DNA of 64,000 nt from Utricularia gibba (taxonomy: Eukaryota; Streptophyta; Magnoliopsida; Lamiales; Lentibulariaceae). A program made the translations under genes and the position numbers. Position 1 is the first letter of the stretch. Each line of letters begins with the position of its first letter. Of this stretch, positions 45,396 to 59,230 are shown one piece after another. The stretch lies in assembly GCA_002189035.1 (NCBI GenBank), contig NEEC01000008.1, forward strand, positions 372,001 to 436,000. Reading direction: 5' to 3'. The notes under the pieces are model-generated. The model was not told the origin of the DNA, searched no databases, and saw only the letters and a list, made by a program, of their open reading frames with translations.

Positions 45396-46496
45396 TCTAC
45401 ATATGTGTTGGCGTATCATTATGTTCCTAAGACAATCCAATTCGAAAATTTACACCCATATGAGATGTAACATCAAATAAGAAGATATTTATTTCAACAC
45501 ATGTAAGTCATTATGAACTCTAAACTACTGAAATTTTAAATTTATTATGTTTTTCTTATTTTTAACAAAAAAAACATGTTTTTAATGCTCTTAATAACCA
45601 TGTAGAGAAGCATTAGAGTTTTGAAATATTCTTTTCTCTAAAAATATCACAAAGGCATTTTTTAAGTGTAAACCATGCCCATGTGTATGGAAGAATTCCA
45701 AAGATGATATTAGTATAAGTTGTATTATTATAATAAATTATTATAATAGTGATTGAGAGAATATTAAAGTTTATTTGAATATATAAAATTATCAATAATA
45801 TTATTTATTTTACATTTTATTATGATTTTCGATATTTATAAAAATTCTTTTATAAAAATATAATTTTAAATAAATAAAAACTATATTGTATACGTAAATA
45901 CAATTATTATGCATTACAAGAAATACACAGCAATAAAAATAACTAATTAAAAAAGAGCACTATTTAACTAATGTTTATCAAATAGGATTATTCTACAAAT
46001 AAAAATTTACAAAAGACTATTTCACTAATTAAGCTATTAAACACTTCATCCATGGAGGTATCAGTCTCATTTTCGCACAGATAAAAAAGGATAACAGTTC
46101 CAACTCTTATGTTGGAGCTCGGAGGAGAAGGTAGAAATAGTATTGTCACGTGTGCTCCCAAAATTCAAATTCGAATTAAATTGGGGTTTAAATTTTTGTT
46201 TTGTTTTGTTTTATTTGGTCCTTTCGTGGCTCCATGCGAGTGGTGCGACATCTCCGTAGTCGTGGTAGGCCGATGTGCTGGAGGTGTGGCTATTCAGTTA
46301 GCTTCTTTCTGTGCCTTCACCGATTTGCAACGCTGTCAAGCTAACAGTAGTCGCTCTTCTGAGCATTGAAGAAGCTTCTTCGCGAGCACCCGATTGATTT
46401 AAAGGCCCTTTATCTCCCCATTCCTTTTCCAGAAAAGCCATCTACCTCAACTTCCAGTATAGCTTGCCTTCATCCATCACCGTTGGCTCGGAAAAA
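45396..46496. other. AT-rich spacer and promoter of the DUF1645-like gene
   Basis: Up to about 46080 very AT-rich with nothing recognised. From 46100 the composition becomes genic; this is the presumed promoter and 5' UTR of the plus-strand gene starting at 46497. Confidence 0.45.
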
Positions 46497-47051
46497 ATGT
46501 GCGATCTTTGCTCCGAGGGGAAGATACCGCAAATTGGCGAAGAGCCGGAGGAGTTTTCGTTTACGTGTGGAGGAGGCGATGCGCCGACCATAACAGCGGA
46601 GGATGCGTTCCTCGACGGCAAATTGAAGCCGATGTTACCGATCACCTGTCCTTTTGAGAAATTGCCGATCAGGCCGCCTGTGAAGAAGGTTTTCGTGGAA
46701 ATCGGAGAGGCGAGCGCTTCGTGGGATGCCGCCGATGGGCCGTCCTGCGACTTATCGAGCAGACAGGCGGTGGCGGTGGGTGTCGATGCCTGCAAAAAGA
46801 GCAATTCGACGGGGTTTTCGAAGATGAGGCGAATCAAGGATCTGGTGGAGAGGTCTAACAGCGACGGGAGGGACACGTTTGTTTTCCTCGGAAGGAAGCC
46901 TCCGTCCACCGCGACGGTGAAAGTAGAAGAAGCGGAAAGAGGAAAACCACTGAGAAAAGTTAGCAGAAGGGCGCTGTACGAGTCTTACTTGAGGGCAAGG
47001 CGAAGGAGGAAGAGCGGCGGCGCACGTACCTCCCTTACCGGATCGGGCTAA
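46497..47051 (+). CDS. Small DUF1645-like plant protein
   Basis: An intronless frame of 184 residues starting MCDLCSEGKIPQIGEE. I chose the ATG at 46497; the frame extends upstream without another ATG. Features: 'EEFSFTCGGGDAPTITAEDAFLDGKLKPMLPI', resembling the conserved 'F.F......sAdELF.gG.IrPl.p' core of plant DUF1645 proteins; 'KMRRIKDLVERSNSDGRDTFVFLGRK' in the middle; and a very basic end 'SRRALYESYLRARRRRKSGG' that could be a nuclear localisation signal. Function unknown; some DUF1645 relatives affect organ size or stress response. GC content is well above the flanking DNA, typical of a short intronless plant gene. A membrane-associated kinase regulator-like protein is an alternative. 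Confidence 0.6.
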   Translation: MCDLCSEGKIPQIGEEPEEFSFTCGGGDAPTITAEDAFLDGKLKPMLPITCPFEKLPIRPPVKKVFVEIGEASASWDAADGPSCDLSSRQAVAVGVDACKKSNSTGFSKMRRIKDLVERSNSDGRDTFVFLGRKPPSTATVKVEEAERGKPLRKVSRRALYESYLRARRRRKSGGARTSLTGSG

Positions 47052-47450
47052 TAGGAGTCTTCATCAACTTCAACGGTGGCTTGTCAAGGAACATACATCC
47101 TTTCTGAGCTCATCTAATACACACTGAAGTGCATCCAAATATTGTGGTATCTTAAAGGAATTTGGAAAGATTGTAAAAAACAAAGGGCAAGGGATCCAAT
47201 ATGGATGATGATGAACGGTATTGTCTTTCACAATGAAAGCGAAGCACATGTTCGACGAATGAAGCGCCACCAGGTTCGTGTAACAAAAAGAAGACCGTAA
47301 AATTTAAAGGAATCGCAATACCACTAGGTAAAGAAGCAGAAGCGACCGCCCCGAATCACTTCAGATTCATGCCTGCAGTGAGTAAAAGAAGTATATTATG
47401 TAAAACACCGTTGTGCTAATCAGTTGAGATTTTAGGGAAACGAAGCTGCG
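47052..47450. other. 3' flanks between DUF1645-like gene and ARF1
   Basis: The two genes converge here; both 3' UTRs should lie in this stretch. Nothing else is seen. Confidence 0.5.
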
Positions 47451-49300
<1,850 letters not shown>

Positions 49301-50139
49301 AAATAGCATTTTAAGTTAATTTATTTACAAGAAAATGAACTATGGTATAATTATGCTCTTTTCTCCATATATTATATTATTTTTTAACAGTAATAACAAT
49401 AATCATAATAATTTTATAATAATTATTTTCAATAACAAGATTTAAATTTTAAATAATATATGCAAAATGTATACGATAGGGTAAAATAATATAGAAGTAG
49501 AGATTATGAAAATGTGTGATGGTGAAAGTTTCTTTGAAAGTCAAAGATGGTTGGATTAATTACTCATTTAGATGTACTTACATTCCTTTTCATTTATTAT
49601 ATATCTAATAGAATAATGTAATTGACTTTTACAATTGATTTTATAGAAGTTTTATGAAAAATGTTTATGTTAAGTGTCAATTTTCACTATCCTTTAGGTT
49701 TTTTTATGTCTAAATATGATTAGAGTTGTTTAGTTAGGAGTTTATAATATAAAATTTAGGTTTTTATCTAGTTTAGGGTAATTTTTCTAAATCTTGTATT
49801 TTATCTAATGTTTTATCTAGTTTTCTTCAAGTTTTTCTAGAGGTGTACACATGACAGGAAATAAGAAAAAGAAGGCTACAGATGACGACAAAATGGATCT
49901 TCCCGAACTGACATCTCCTTAATTTATGAAAGACTGCAGACACCTAATGATGAGCCTTGATGTGCGATACACGAAAGTCTCTGATAGATGAAATCATTAG
50001 TTTACTAGTGTCAGAACATACGTTTTTTTGCAAGTCACTTCAGTGCAGTAGAACCACAAAAACTCAGACAAAGTAGTTCAATTTAGTTAAGTTCGGATAG
50101 TATATTTCTAATTCACCACAAATCATATAATAGATAAGT
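49301..50139. other. AT-rich spacer
   Basis: No open frame or element recognised. Confidence 0.55.
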
Positions 50140-51212
50140 GTATAATAGATTATGGTCGAACACAAAAAGCAAATGCTTGTCATGTAATTATCAATAAATG
50201 CAATTAGTTTCATGATTTGTAGATTTAGTCCAAGTTAGGATTAAGTCAATTTGACGGTAATATGCAGAAATGCAGTAAATGGGTAAAGATAGATGTTATC
50301 TAAAATGGAACAAGGTGATGCCTTGGAACTCTAAGGGAAATGCATGCTTATTACTAAATCAGCCTCACTCTACTTATAAATCATGCATCTAACAACAAAG
50401 TTTAGATCTATTTGAACGTTTGTCTTCTCCTAATTTTTGATCTACCTCTGATTAGAGTTGTAAGATGAATGTCACTTCTTACTCTTCTTAAATCTATCTT
50501 AATTTATTAAGGAAGTAGTATGATTTATGGTTAACTAAGTAAAAAGATTGATTAGTACATTACCTCCTTTTTTGCCCCAAGTCACTCCTAAGTGTTTAAC
50601 TACTCATGCTCAAGATAAATGAAATTAGAACGTAAAGTATCATCCACATTGTACTCATATCACAGTTCGATAACTAGAAAAAAAACAAGTACGGAATGTA
50701 AAAAGTTCAAGTAGAAAGTTAAAGCTATCGTAGGCTATTCCTAGCTAGGAGTAATATACTTCACAATCAAAAAAGAATCTTCAAACATGAGCTTCATTCC
50801 TGAGTTTTCTTCTTCGTTGTTCTTCTTGGTTCTTCCCCCAATCTCCTCCTTTTCAAGAATTGTGTGATCTTGAGTGAGGGATATCTTTTTCTCCCTCTAA
50901 TCATCACCAAAATCCATCTTTTACTTTCCTTGGGATTTGATTGTACTTCATCCAGCTTTTTATTCATACTTTCTACAACTTTACTATTCTTCTTAGGTTT
51001 CTTGAGATTTGAGTTGGCCGACAATTGCTGCATTGCTCCAGGAAACAATTAAAAATAAAGTTGGGGCTAAATTATAAATTTAGTACCAACTGGGAATAAA
51101 AGATGCAAATGTGGTATTAATCGTAAAAATATCAAAATACATATAAACTTGAGTTTTTGTAGCATAATATAAGTCATTTTTCTATCTTTAGATGCTCAAA
51201 AATATGTGTTAT
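50140..51212 (+). repeat. Unclassified ~1.1 kb dispersed repeat, copy 2
   Basis: Matches 44300-45395 along its length in the same orientation, with many substitutions and small indels. Short open frames inside (e.g. 51048-50794 minus) are not conserved between copies and so are not genes. Confidence 0.75.
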
Positions 51213-51479
51213 CAATATCTTTACCACCTAGAATAACATATCATAGACTTTTGAGAGGGAGATCTGGAAAAAGAACTTACAAGAAGAACGGAGAAGACGA
51301 ACTAGGAATCAAACCCTCTTTTGAAGACTTCTTTTGCTGATAAAAAACAATACTCTTAACTCAAAATAGTTTTATTTATTTCACACAATTGTTTATGATT
51401 CCAATTACTGTTTATTTTTTGTTTCTTTTCTTTTTGTTATGTTATGGAACGAATATGGTTTTCATTTTATGTTATGATA

Positions 51480-52010
51480 GTGTTCTCCTTTCTCTTATAA
51501 TGAGTAGCTAAGTAACTAGGGATAGCTTGGGGCAAAAAGGGTTAATATGTTTGTTGTTCATTAGACCACACTACCACTTAATCAATTTAATTTTTAACAA
51601 ATCAAGATAGATCTAAGAAAGGGAGATAATAGTTTTTATCTTAAACATCTTTAATTAGAGGTAGATAAAAAATTAAAAAAAAAACAAAGGTTTGTGTAGA
51701 TTTAAGTTTTTGCTTATTAGGTGAATGATTTTAAATTTGAATGGGATAGTTATTGTAATTAACATATTACCTATGAGTATCCTAAGACATCAACTTATTT
51801 TATATTAGATAAAGATCTAACTTTTTTCGTTATTACTTTTTTACATATTATTGTAAAACTCCTATTTTTAATTTAGACTAAATTTACAATCATGACAAAA
51901 ACAACATGCATTAATCCTCACACTATAAACATATAGCTCCTTATGTTTAACTCTCATTCACTATACTCATATTTTTTATATGATTGGTTGTGAATTAGAT
52001 TTATAAATTT
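51480..52010 (-). repeat. Dispersed repeat, copy 3 (inverted, partial)
   Basis: Its reverse complement matches the first half of copies 1 and 2: TTTTTGCCCCAAG, a TTAGATCTATCTTGATTTGTTAA stretch, ATCTACCTCTAATTA, and the GTAAATTTAGTCTAAATTA part near the start. Diverged more than the other two. Confidence 0.6.
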
Positions 52011-52667
52011 TATTTGATACGTGAATTTGCATTCTTAATGACGTGCATAATTTTTTATTTATCAATACTTTCAATATGATAGGAAGAAAGGTAGATAGTT
52101 TTATCTTATTTAAATTAATCACTACTTATTTATCAATGAAAATTGAAGTTTGATTATAATGTTAATAAAATGCCCCAATCCTATTGTATCCAATACTAAA
52201 CTAGTTCACATTTTCTTTGTCAAAAACATGTCCATTAATACATTTTCGATATTATCCTAAATAATGACATAGATTGGGGAAAATAGATTCTTTCAATACA
52301 TGTAAAAGAACATCACCAATCTTTAACCATACTCATCCATCTTTCAATACAATTGTCTCCATCCAAGATTGATTCCACCGAAATCTCTCAAGCAGTCAAT
52401 ATTATTATAAGTCGATTAATACTTAGATATTATTCTTTTGGTGTAAAATATAAATCTGGAATTATCCTTTTGTAGGTGGACAGGAGATGGGCTGAAATAT
52501 GGGTTCGGTGTTGGACATCCGGCAGAGCTCCGGCTTCGGTGTTGCGGCAGCGATTTAAATGAAATTAAGGGATAAAACGTTTGGAATTTCCAATATGGGG
52601 TTCCTTCAATTCACTGCACCCCAAGGACTACGAAGGGGGGTAGCGCCGTCATCAAGTAAAAGCAGAC
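52011..52667. other. AT-rich spacer and proteasome 3' flank
   Basis: Spacer with the presumed 3' UTR of the proteasome gene at its right end. A small GC-richer patch at 52480-52560 has no recognised content. Confidence 0.45.
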
Positions 52668-54380
52668 TCACTCCTCCATGGCATCTCCGGTTTCAATCAC
52701 TTCCACCGATTCCCTCAAGGGGTGATCTTTGTGAACAACACCTCTGGGGAGAGGAAAAGAACGCACACTATCAGCATGTGTCGTATTTATGAAGGCCCCG
52801 ACTGACCAATAATGAATACTACTGACCAGTCTTCTTGGCAAACGAGTAACCCTTCTCATTCACGTAAGTACGAGGGTTGGGCAGCATATGATTCCTCAGG
52901 TACTCTTGCCTTCCCTGAAACGTATGTCAAGAAGCCCATCTCATTTGCAGGCTTTTTGTCGATCCATAAAAAAAGAAGCTGCACAAATACTAGGCCAAGG
53001 ACCCAGATCTGACCTTTGTGATGACACAGATGTCAACGTTGCTTCCACTTCCCAAGTCATTGAATATTCCAGAGCAGATTGCTTCAGCAACTAATTTGAT
53101 ACCTTCATCCTTCTGCAAGGGCTCCCACGCAAACAAATGAAAATAATGCTAGCAGTATGCGCTTAGACACAGGGTGAAGATAGCGAACTCACAGTCAGCC
53201 CTTCACGATATTTTGACTCAAAAACAGCCATTGCTGCAAGGGAGCCAGAACCCATTGTTGCAAATGGCAGTGTGTCGGTAGAGCCATGTGGATATATCTA
53301 TCATTGCAATTAACTATGATGATACCATGAAGATACATAATAGCTCAAATCTAACTGGGAAGCTAACTCACAGTGTGCAAATGAGGACCTGTGACATCGA
53401 CTCCACCAAGTACCAGAGCGGCGGACACGTAGCCTTGATAACTGAAACATCAACAAAGGCATCCTAGCTTGTTATCCAAATCCAGTAGAGTTTCTGGTTT
53501 TCATATGATAAACGAAGATTGTAATTTGGCTTCAGAACTTCATAAAGCTAATAGTACATGACGGCACCTAAAAAGATGAGACTTCAAAAGTGTTAAAGCA
53601 GTCACAACCCTGGACTCACGACCAGTATGAAAACGGTGCAGCTTCAGCTGGGAGCTAACCATGTCTACAAAAATCATTGCAGAATCAACAATTTAGTTAT
53701 GCGCCAATAAACAAGACACTAGGTCAGCAAAAATTAATGCAATCCCGTTATTCAAGGAATAAAACCTGTAACAGCTTCTGTATCAGCAGCAGTACCAGCT
53801 CCACAGCAATATATATTGGGAGCCATGTAGTGAATCTTTTCACAGTTCTTATCTGCAACAATGGGGCCTTCAGTGGCCCGTGTATCCGCTCCGAGTATCA
53901 CACCATCCTAAAAGGACATACACTCACCAATATAAAGATTTTACAACAAACTATTCAGAAGATATCCTGATCATCATATCTACAAGACACTTTACGCTCC
54001 ATCAAAAGAAAAATCCGCCGAGAAGGTAACGCCAGCGTATCAATCAAGTAAGGAGATCAGCACAAAACGTGCAATCCAAGACTATCACCAAAAAATAGTA
54101 AAGCCCACATAAAGGTAAAATTAATTCTTATGAATCAAATACAGATCTAAACCAATCTAAACGCCACCATCTACTGGATGAAAATCTCACGAACAATCTG
54201 AAAACAATGAAAAAAAAATTAAAGTAAAAAAAAGGGCAAAATGTACCTCGAAAATCAATCCGACAATTGTTGTTCCGGTTTTGAGAAATGAGGGCTGCTT
54301 CAAGCCCTTTTTTTCTAACATCGTGTTTCTCTTGCAGAGATCGAACGAGAAGCCACCTTGGGCGGCAGCGTATCGGCCAT
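52668..54380 (-). CDS. PBB1: 20S proteasome subunit beta type-7 (beta-2, PBB), two single-base deletions
   Basis: Eight exons on the minus strand: 54380-54247, 53907-53766, 53664-53568, 53441-53372, 53297-53193, 53112-53014, 52914-52827, 52743-52668. The product is the trypsin-like catalytic subunit of the 20S proteasome. A short propeptide ends at KTG|TTIVG, exposing the catalytic Thr. Then come '[47 protein letters not shown]', '[20 protein letters not shown]' and the C-terminal '[12 protein letters not shown]'. One base is missing near 54354-54360 (AAGGT where AAGGGT is needed for '[11 protein letters not shown]') and one near 52716 (CCTTGAGG where CCTTTGAGG is needed for 'KITPLRESVE'). 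With both restored the exons total 813 bases, 270 residues. All other phases are correct and every catalytic feature is intact. Confidence 0.94.
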
Positions 54381-55021
54381 TTGCAAACCAAACTTGATTC
54401 TTAGCGAAACAAATTACGTGTGTAGAGAATACCAGAGAAAAAGAGACGAACTCGAACTCCCGAGGTAGCTTTTTCTTCTGGAAAACCGATCGATCACCTT
54501 GCGGGTGAAGAAAAGAGAAGTACGGGTTTAGGGCTTTTGTTTAGGATTGGCTTTCCCAATTACAGCCCATTGGGCCCTCAGTGAGCCTTCCATCCTGGTT
54601 CTCTTTTATTAATCATTTTTTGCGCATATAAAAACAACCTTCAAATTAATTAATTAAAAAACATTTTTTTGAGCTACTTCAATTTTTTTTATTCATAGCC
54701 TCATTATTGAATGGAGTGGGGCCCACTGGCCCGATGCCAACCATATGTTATTAAATACTACAGTTTCCACTTTTGTCAGCTTATTCCCATGTATATGAAT
54801 TTGTATAATGTCGAGGACCACATCCTTTCGAGAAGGGAAAAGCCGCCATTTCACTGATTGATTTGGGAAATAGTAGAGCTAATTCAAGGGATGGCATCAA
54901 CAATGGGTTGAAGGGTGACTGAACTCGTAGCTTCTATGGCTGGGAGGCATTCGGTGTTTTCAACAGTTGTTTTTCCAGGGTGTCTTCAAGTTTTTCAGGT
55001 GTGGGCAACACCAGGAATGCG
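54381..55021. promoter_or_regulatory. Proteasome promoter and ORP 3' flank
   Basis: Upstream of the proteasome start the sequence has a site II pair TACAGCCCATTGGGCCCTC near 54561-54579, as expected for a housekeeping gene. 54590-54800 is AT-rich spacer. 54800-55021 is the presumed 3' UTR of the minus-strand ORP gene. Confidence 0.5.
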
Positions 55022-58000
55022 CTAACGAGCAGCAGCAGCAGCAGCAGTTGTCTCTTCTGCTGTAACTGCTGGGAATTCGCAGGGTTGCCTGAAGATGTCG
55101 GGGATGCCATCCCAGTCACCCTTCTCCCTTGCTTCCCAGTATCCCCCGATGTAGCGGTAGCAGCCATCCTCGTCCTTCTGGAACCATCTCGGTTTCCAGC
55201 CTCTGTCTTGCAGCTTCCTTGCCTGCAAACCAGTGATTCTAAGGAATGCGCAGGGCAGGTGGAGAAATGATCCACTTTGAGCGCGGCGCCCCGCAAAAAC
55301 TACGCAAAGGAAATAGGCAGAAAATGTGTAGAAATGCAGTTAGAGCAACCTCACCTGTCTTTGCAGCTGTTCAAGCCTGAGCTTCTCTGCGTTTGACAGC
55401 TCGTACTCTCCGTTCTCCAAGTGTCTTTGGTCGGGTCTCAACCTGGAATCTGTTGGTGGGAGCTTCTCCCGTAGACCAGGTGTTAACTCGTTTAAAGATA
55501 TCGCAAACGGTGTTAAATTATATCTCGTTTTTGTAACTGACTTGTCCCTTTCCCACAGCAGCACAGCCTCTGTCATGGGATCATATCCTTTGGGTTTGCT
55601 GAGTGGATCTCCCAAGACATAATACATTGCTTCATCCCACTTTCCAAGCAGAAACGCTACCTTTTCTCCAGTCCTGTTGTCTTGCACAAATCCCTGAACC
55701 TGCGAGCAGCGGCGGACAACACCGGCGAGAGAAAAGAGAAGTGTAACAAGACCACCAGAGGAGGAGGAGGAACAACAGTGTAGGCATGAAAGCAACACAG
55801 CTGATACCTGATGTGGATTTCTATCTATGATGGATTGCTCCTTGAATTTGAGCTTGCAAGAATAGTTGCCACTTCCCTTTATGCGCATGGTGCCGTAATG
55901 ATCGCAGTACAGCTTACCAATTATAATGTTGTATATAGAAGTTGTGACCTTGCTCCATTGGAATGTTTCGCCATCTTCGAACTGAAGAGTGAGAATCCCA
56001 ACAGGATCAAGCTGGATGGATCGACCCCAGAACTTGCCCTTGAGGTTAGAATCTGCCCAAAACTTCCACCCTTTTCCCTCGCAATGGCATGCAACAATCA
56101 TGGGATGATGACTTACCTGAAAGCCGGTGGCATTATATATTAAACGCTTGATCACTGAGGAGAGAAATCAAAGCAGATGGCACAAGAATATCTCATACCT
56201 TCTCAGAGAAGAACCTTAAACCCTTGTCTGGGTAGTCAGCTTCAAAAGTTTCTCCAAGAAGGGGATTGAAAGGTTTGCATTGCCGACCCTCTGTTGATGC
56301 GTAGCCAGACACTGCAAACGCTGCTACATTTAGAATCCTCATCAAATCATTCCCCTGCAGAATCAAGGGGCTAATTTTTGTTTGAAACGTCGAAATGATA
56401 TATATTACTGAAAAAGAAAAAAAATCAAACCAGCAGATTTTGGATATGTAGAGTTAAATGAAACCTGTCTTCCTAATTCCAGAGCTCGGTCGACAAGAAA
56501 TGAGTACTCCAAGTCTTCAAAGCATTTTTGGAGGGATGACAGTGGCTCATTAAAGTAAACAGGAAGACAAACACCAGACAAGTCCTTCCCAATATTGTCC
56601 TTTATAATTGACCATAGCCCAACTGGCTTATCTTTATCCTTTGGCTCCGGCAAACTATCCCTGCGTTTGATATATGGGTATTCATTTTCTTTGTTCACTG
56701 TTCCAGTTCTTCTTAAATGTCCAGAAAATGAGCATTCTTTGTCACAAGGCCAGGGGTTGTAAGCAAAGGCTGGATTTTCTCTACTTCTATAGGAAGCACT
56801 TCTCAGAGACTCAGCTGAAAGATAGTCATTGGTGTCAAAAAAGATACAATCCTCCTCATCTGTTTCAGCATCCACTCCGCAGTGTCTTCTATTTTCAGCA
56901 TCCGAATCACTCGCACTGTAATCAGACAAGACTGAGTGGAAATCTGCAAGAACACTTGATAAATTACATTCTCTATGGATTTCATATATCAAAATGTACA
57001 TTTTTATTAGTGAAAACCAGGTGGAAATCAGTGCTTACCGCTGATCCTTTCATTCCCTTGGCCACAGCACGAATCTCTTCCCCTTGTTTCATCAACAACA
57101 GTTGCTTCCAACTCTAGCTTCTCGCTCTGCAGAAACAAACAGCCTGTGGACTCAATGATATAGGGAAACATGTCGACAAATAAAGGCTGGCAGATGTAAA
57201 CCCATAATCAACATATCCAGCTGCAATAGTTGTCTTCCGCATTTAGGAATGATAATTTCTATCTAAACTGCTGACAGTAGACAGCAAAAGTAATCGAACC
57301 TCCAATCTCCTCAGTGTATCAAGCAGCAAGATGTGCTTGAGTTGAAGATTTTTTAACTGTTTCTGCATCTCACCAAGTTCGCCACGCATGATGGACTCAC
57401 AATCCTTCACCACAGCGTCATCGATCCCCTCCTTCAATAACTGTGACCTTAACTTCTCAGTTGACACAACAAATTCTCCAAACGAAGGGGCCAAGTCATG
57501 GCTAGTCAACAATCTCGAGAAATTTTCCTTGGCAGTCAAAAGTGCTTCAACCCATGAAGTTCTATCCTCCTTTGACTGACAACGTAGGTGCAGGTTTCTC
57601 GTCCCTGTGAATATGGAGAGCCTCTTATCATCAGACTTGCTGGCCCGAACCGAAGATACCTGATAAAGAAGTCATTGAGCACTACCGGCGATTAGATTGT
57701 GAGCGATTAGGAAAAAACTGACCTTCAAGTGAATCTCGCCACACGGCTTCCATTGCGGGGCGGACCCAGCTACATCAAGATCATGGCCATTGGAGCTTCC
57801 GCTTCCTAAGCTGCCCTTTCGTATATACCTCCAGCTTTCTTCTCCGATCACCCTTACTCCCTTCTCTTTATGGGAACTGATGATGATTTTATTCGGACCG
57901 TGCACCTTGTAATAAGACAAAACCCCATCTTCCAAAACGAACCACCTTTCTCTCCAACCCTTTCCAAAATTCACCCACTTGTACAAAATCCCAGCTACAC

Positions 58001-58187
58001 CTGTCGCTTCATCGATCTCCCCCCCACATTTGTCACCAAAACTAACCGGTCTCTGATTCTCGTTACCCCTAACCCTCTCATAACAGCACTCGCCATCGAA
58101 CACAAGTTCCTGGCTTAGGGTTTGCGCCTTCAACACCGCCCGATCCTTGTCGATGGAGACCGGAGCAATGCAGCAGAGGGGATTCAT
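55022..58187 (-). CDS. Oxysterol-binding protein-related protein, ORP1 type (PH + ORD)
   Basis: Eight exons on the minus strand: 58187-57723, 57659-57300, 57126-57039, 56943-56465, 56354-56199, 56116-55808, 55699-55355, 55222-55022. They sum to 2403 bases, 800 residues, all phases consistent. The start [15 protein letters not shown] is typical of plant ORP1 proteins. A PH domain follows ('[32 protein letters not shown]' ... '[12 protein letters not shown]'), then a coiled region, an acidic linker, and the OSBP lipid-transfer domain with '[18 protein letters not shown]', '[11 protein letters not shown]' and the family signature EKVSHHP. The C-terminus has '[25 protein letters not shown]' and ends in a poly-Ala run coded by a (GCA/GCT)n repeat. 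The family moves sterols or phosphoinositides between membranes at contact sites; the ligand here is unknown. Confidence 0.94.
55028..55049. repeat. (AGC)n microsatellite in ORP last exon
   Basis: Seven AGC triplets on the plus strand, coding for alanines at the very C-terminus of the minus-strand ORP protein. Length may vary among individuals. Confidence 0.9.
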
Positions 58188-59230
58188 AATACCTGGAGAA
58201 GAAACAACCCCGATCTAGATTTGGGGTGAAAAAGAAAGAAAAACGCCAGCTTGAGATCGAGATCAGAGGTAAAGGAAGGAGTGCGCAATTGGGTAGTCGG
58301 GAAAAGTGACATAAGAGAGGAGATGGGTCGAGGAGCAGTGAAAGAGACAAGAGGAGGAACGATAATGGCGTTCGGAGGGGGTGGTGGAAGTAGTAATGTC
58401 GTGGGTCTCTATTGCTCTCTCGGGCTGAGGCTGAGGAGTGAGGAAGAGGCAGAGGCAGCAGCAAGCAGCGAAGAAAGAGGAAAAGTAAAGGGAGTCCGTA
58501 CTGAGTACAATCGACAGCAGAAAGGAAGTGGAGCAGAGCAGATCCCAATCAATGAGAGGGTGTCAGCGAAAGGGTGAACAAATGGAGGAGCCATGTAAAT
58601 AAATGCATGGGGGGGGGGGGGTGGAGAGGAGAGGAGAAGAAGAAGAGCAACAAGGCTGAGGGAGGGAGAGCTACTCCTACTGCTTCACTTCACCCCAGTG
58701 TAATCATTGCTGGTGCGGGTACGGCTGACACCTCCCCGCTCCCCCGCTCTTCCACACCATGGCCACCCCACTCAATCATCAAATAACATGACGAAATTAC
58801 GTTTCTGCCCTTCCCAAGGAAATTACTTTTCTAACCGACGACGCAACACATTTCCTTTTCTTGGAAACAAATTAAACAGCCGCGGGTGGGTGGTCCCGCC
58901 TGATGCCTTCAATTTGCACTCAGGAAATGACATAAGTGGGTCTGCCGATGGGGGACATCCTCTCGCTTTCACTTCTCCAGATGTCAGGGGCATTTTGGAC
59001 AATTCACCTACTCCTACAATGGGCCCGGGGAGCGTTCGTACATGTCGACCATGTTCAAGGGGCCCGAGAAATGTAGGTGGATAATGTTGTATTTTCTCTT
59101 CTTTTTTTCCCAGAAAAAAAAAGATTCATTTTTAGGGAAGATTTTAGACTATAAAAAGGTAATGTAAGATTCCATTTTTGGCAATTCGCCCTCTTCACCG
59201 GTCTAAGCTGAAACCAAACGCACCTTCTTA
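58188..59230. promoter_or_regulatory. ORP 5' UTR/promoter and CPBP 3' flank
   Basis: 58190-58620 is purine-rich on the plus strand (GA/GGA repeats, so CT-rich on the coding strand, common in plant 5' UTRs) and may be the ORP leader. A G-run sits at about 58610-58621. The open frames here (e.g. 58251-58577 plus) have repetitive composition and are not credible genes. From about 58780 the DNA turns into ordinary spacer; the CPBP 3' UTR lies just right of 59100. Confidence 0.45.
58609..58622. repeat. Poly-G run
   Basis: About a dozen uninterrupted G residues in the ORP upstream region. Exact length is unreliable given the homopolymer errors seen elsewhere in the window. Confidence 0.85.

Noticed and set aside
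58251-58577. Plus-strand frame in the ORP upstream region
   Set aside because: GA-rich repetitive composition with no domain; lies in the ORP leader/promoter.
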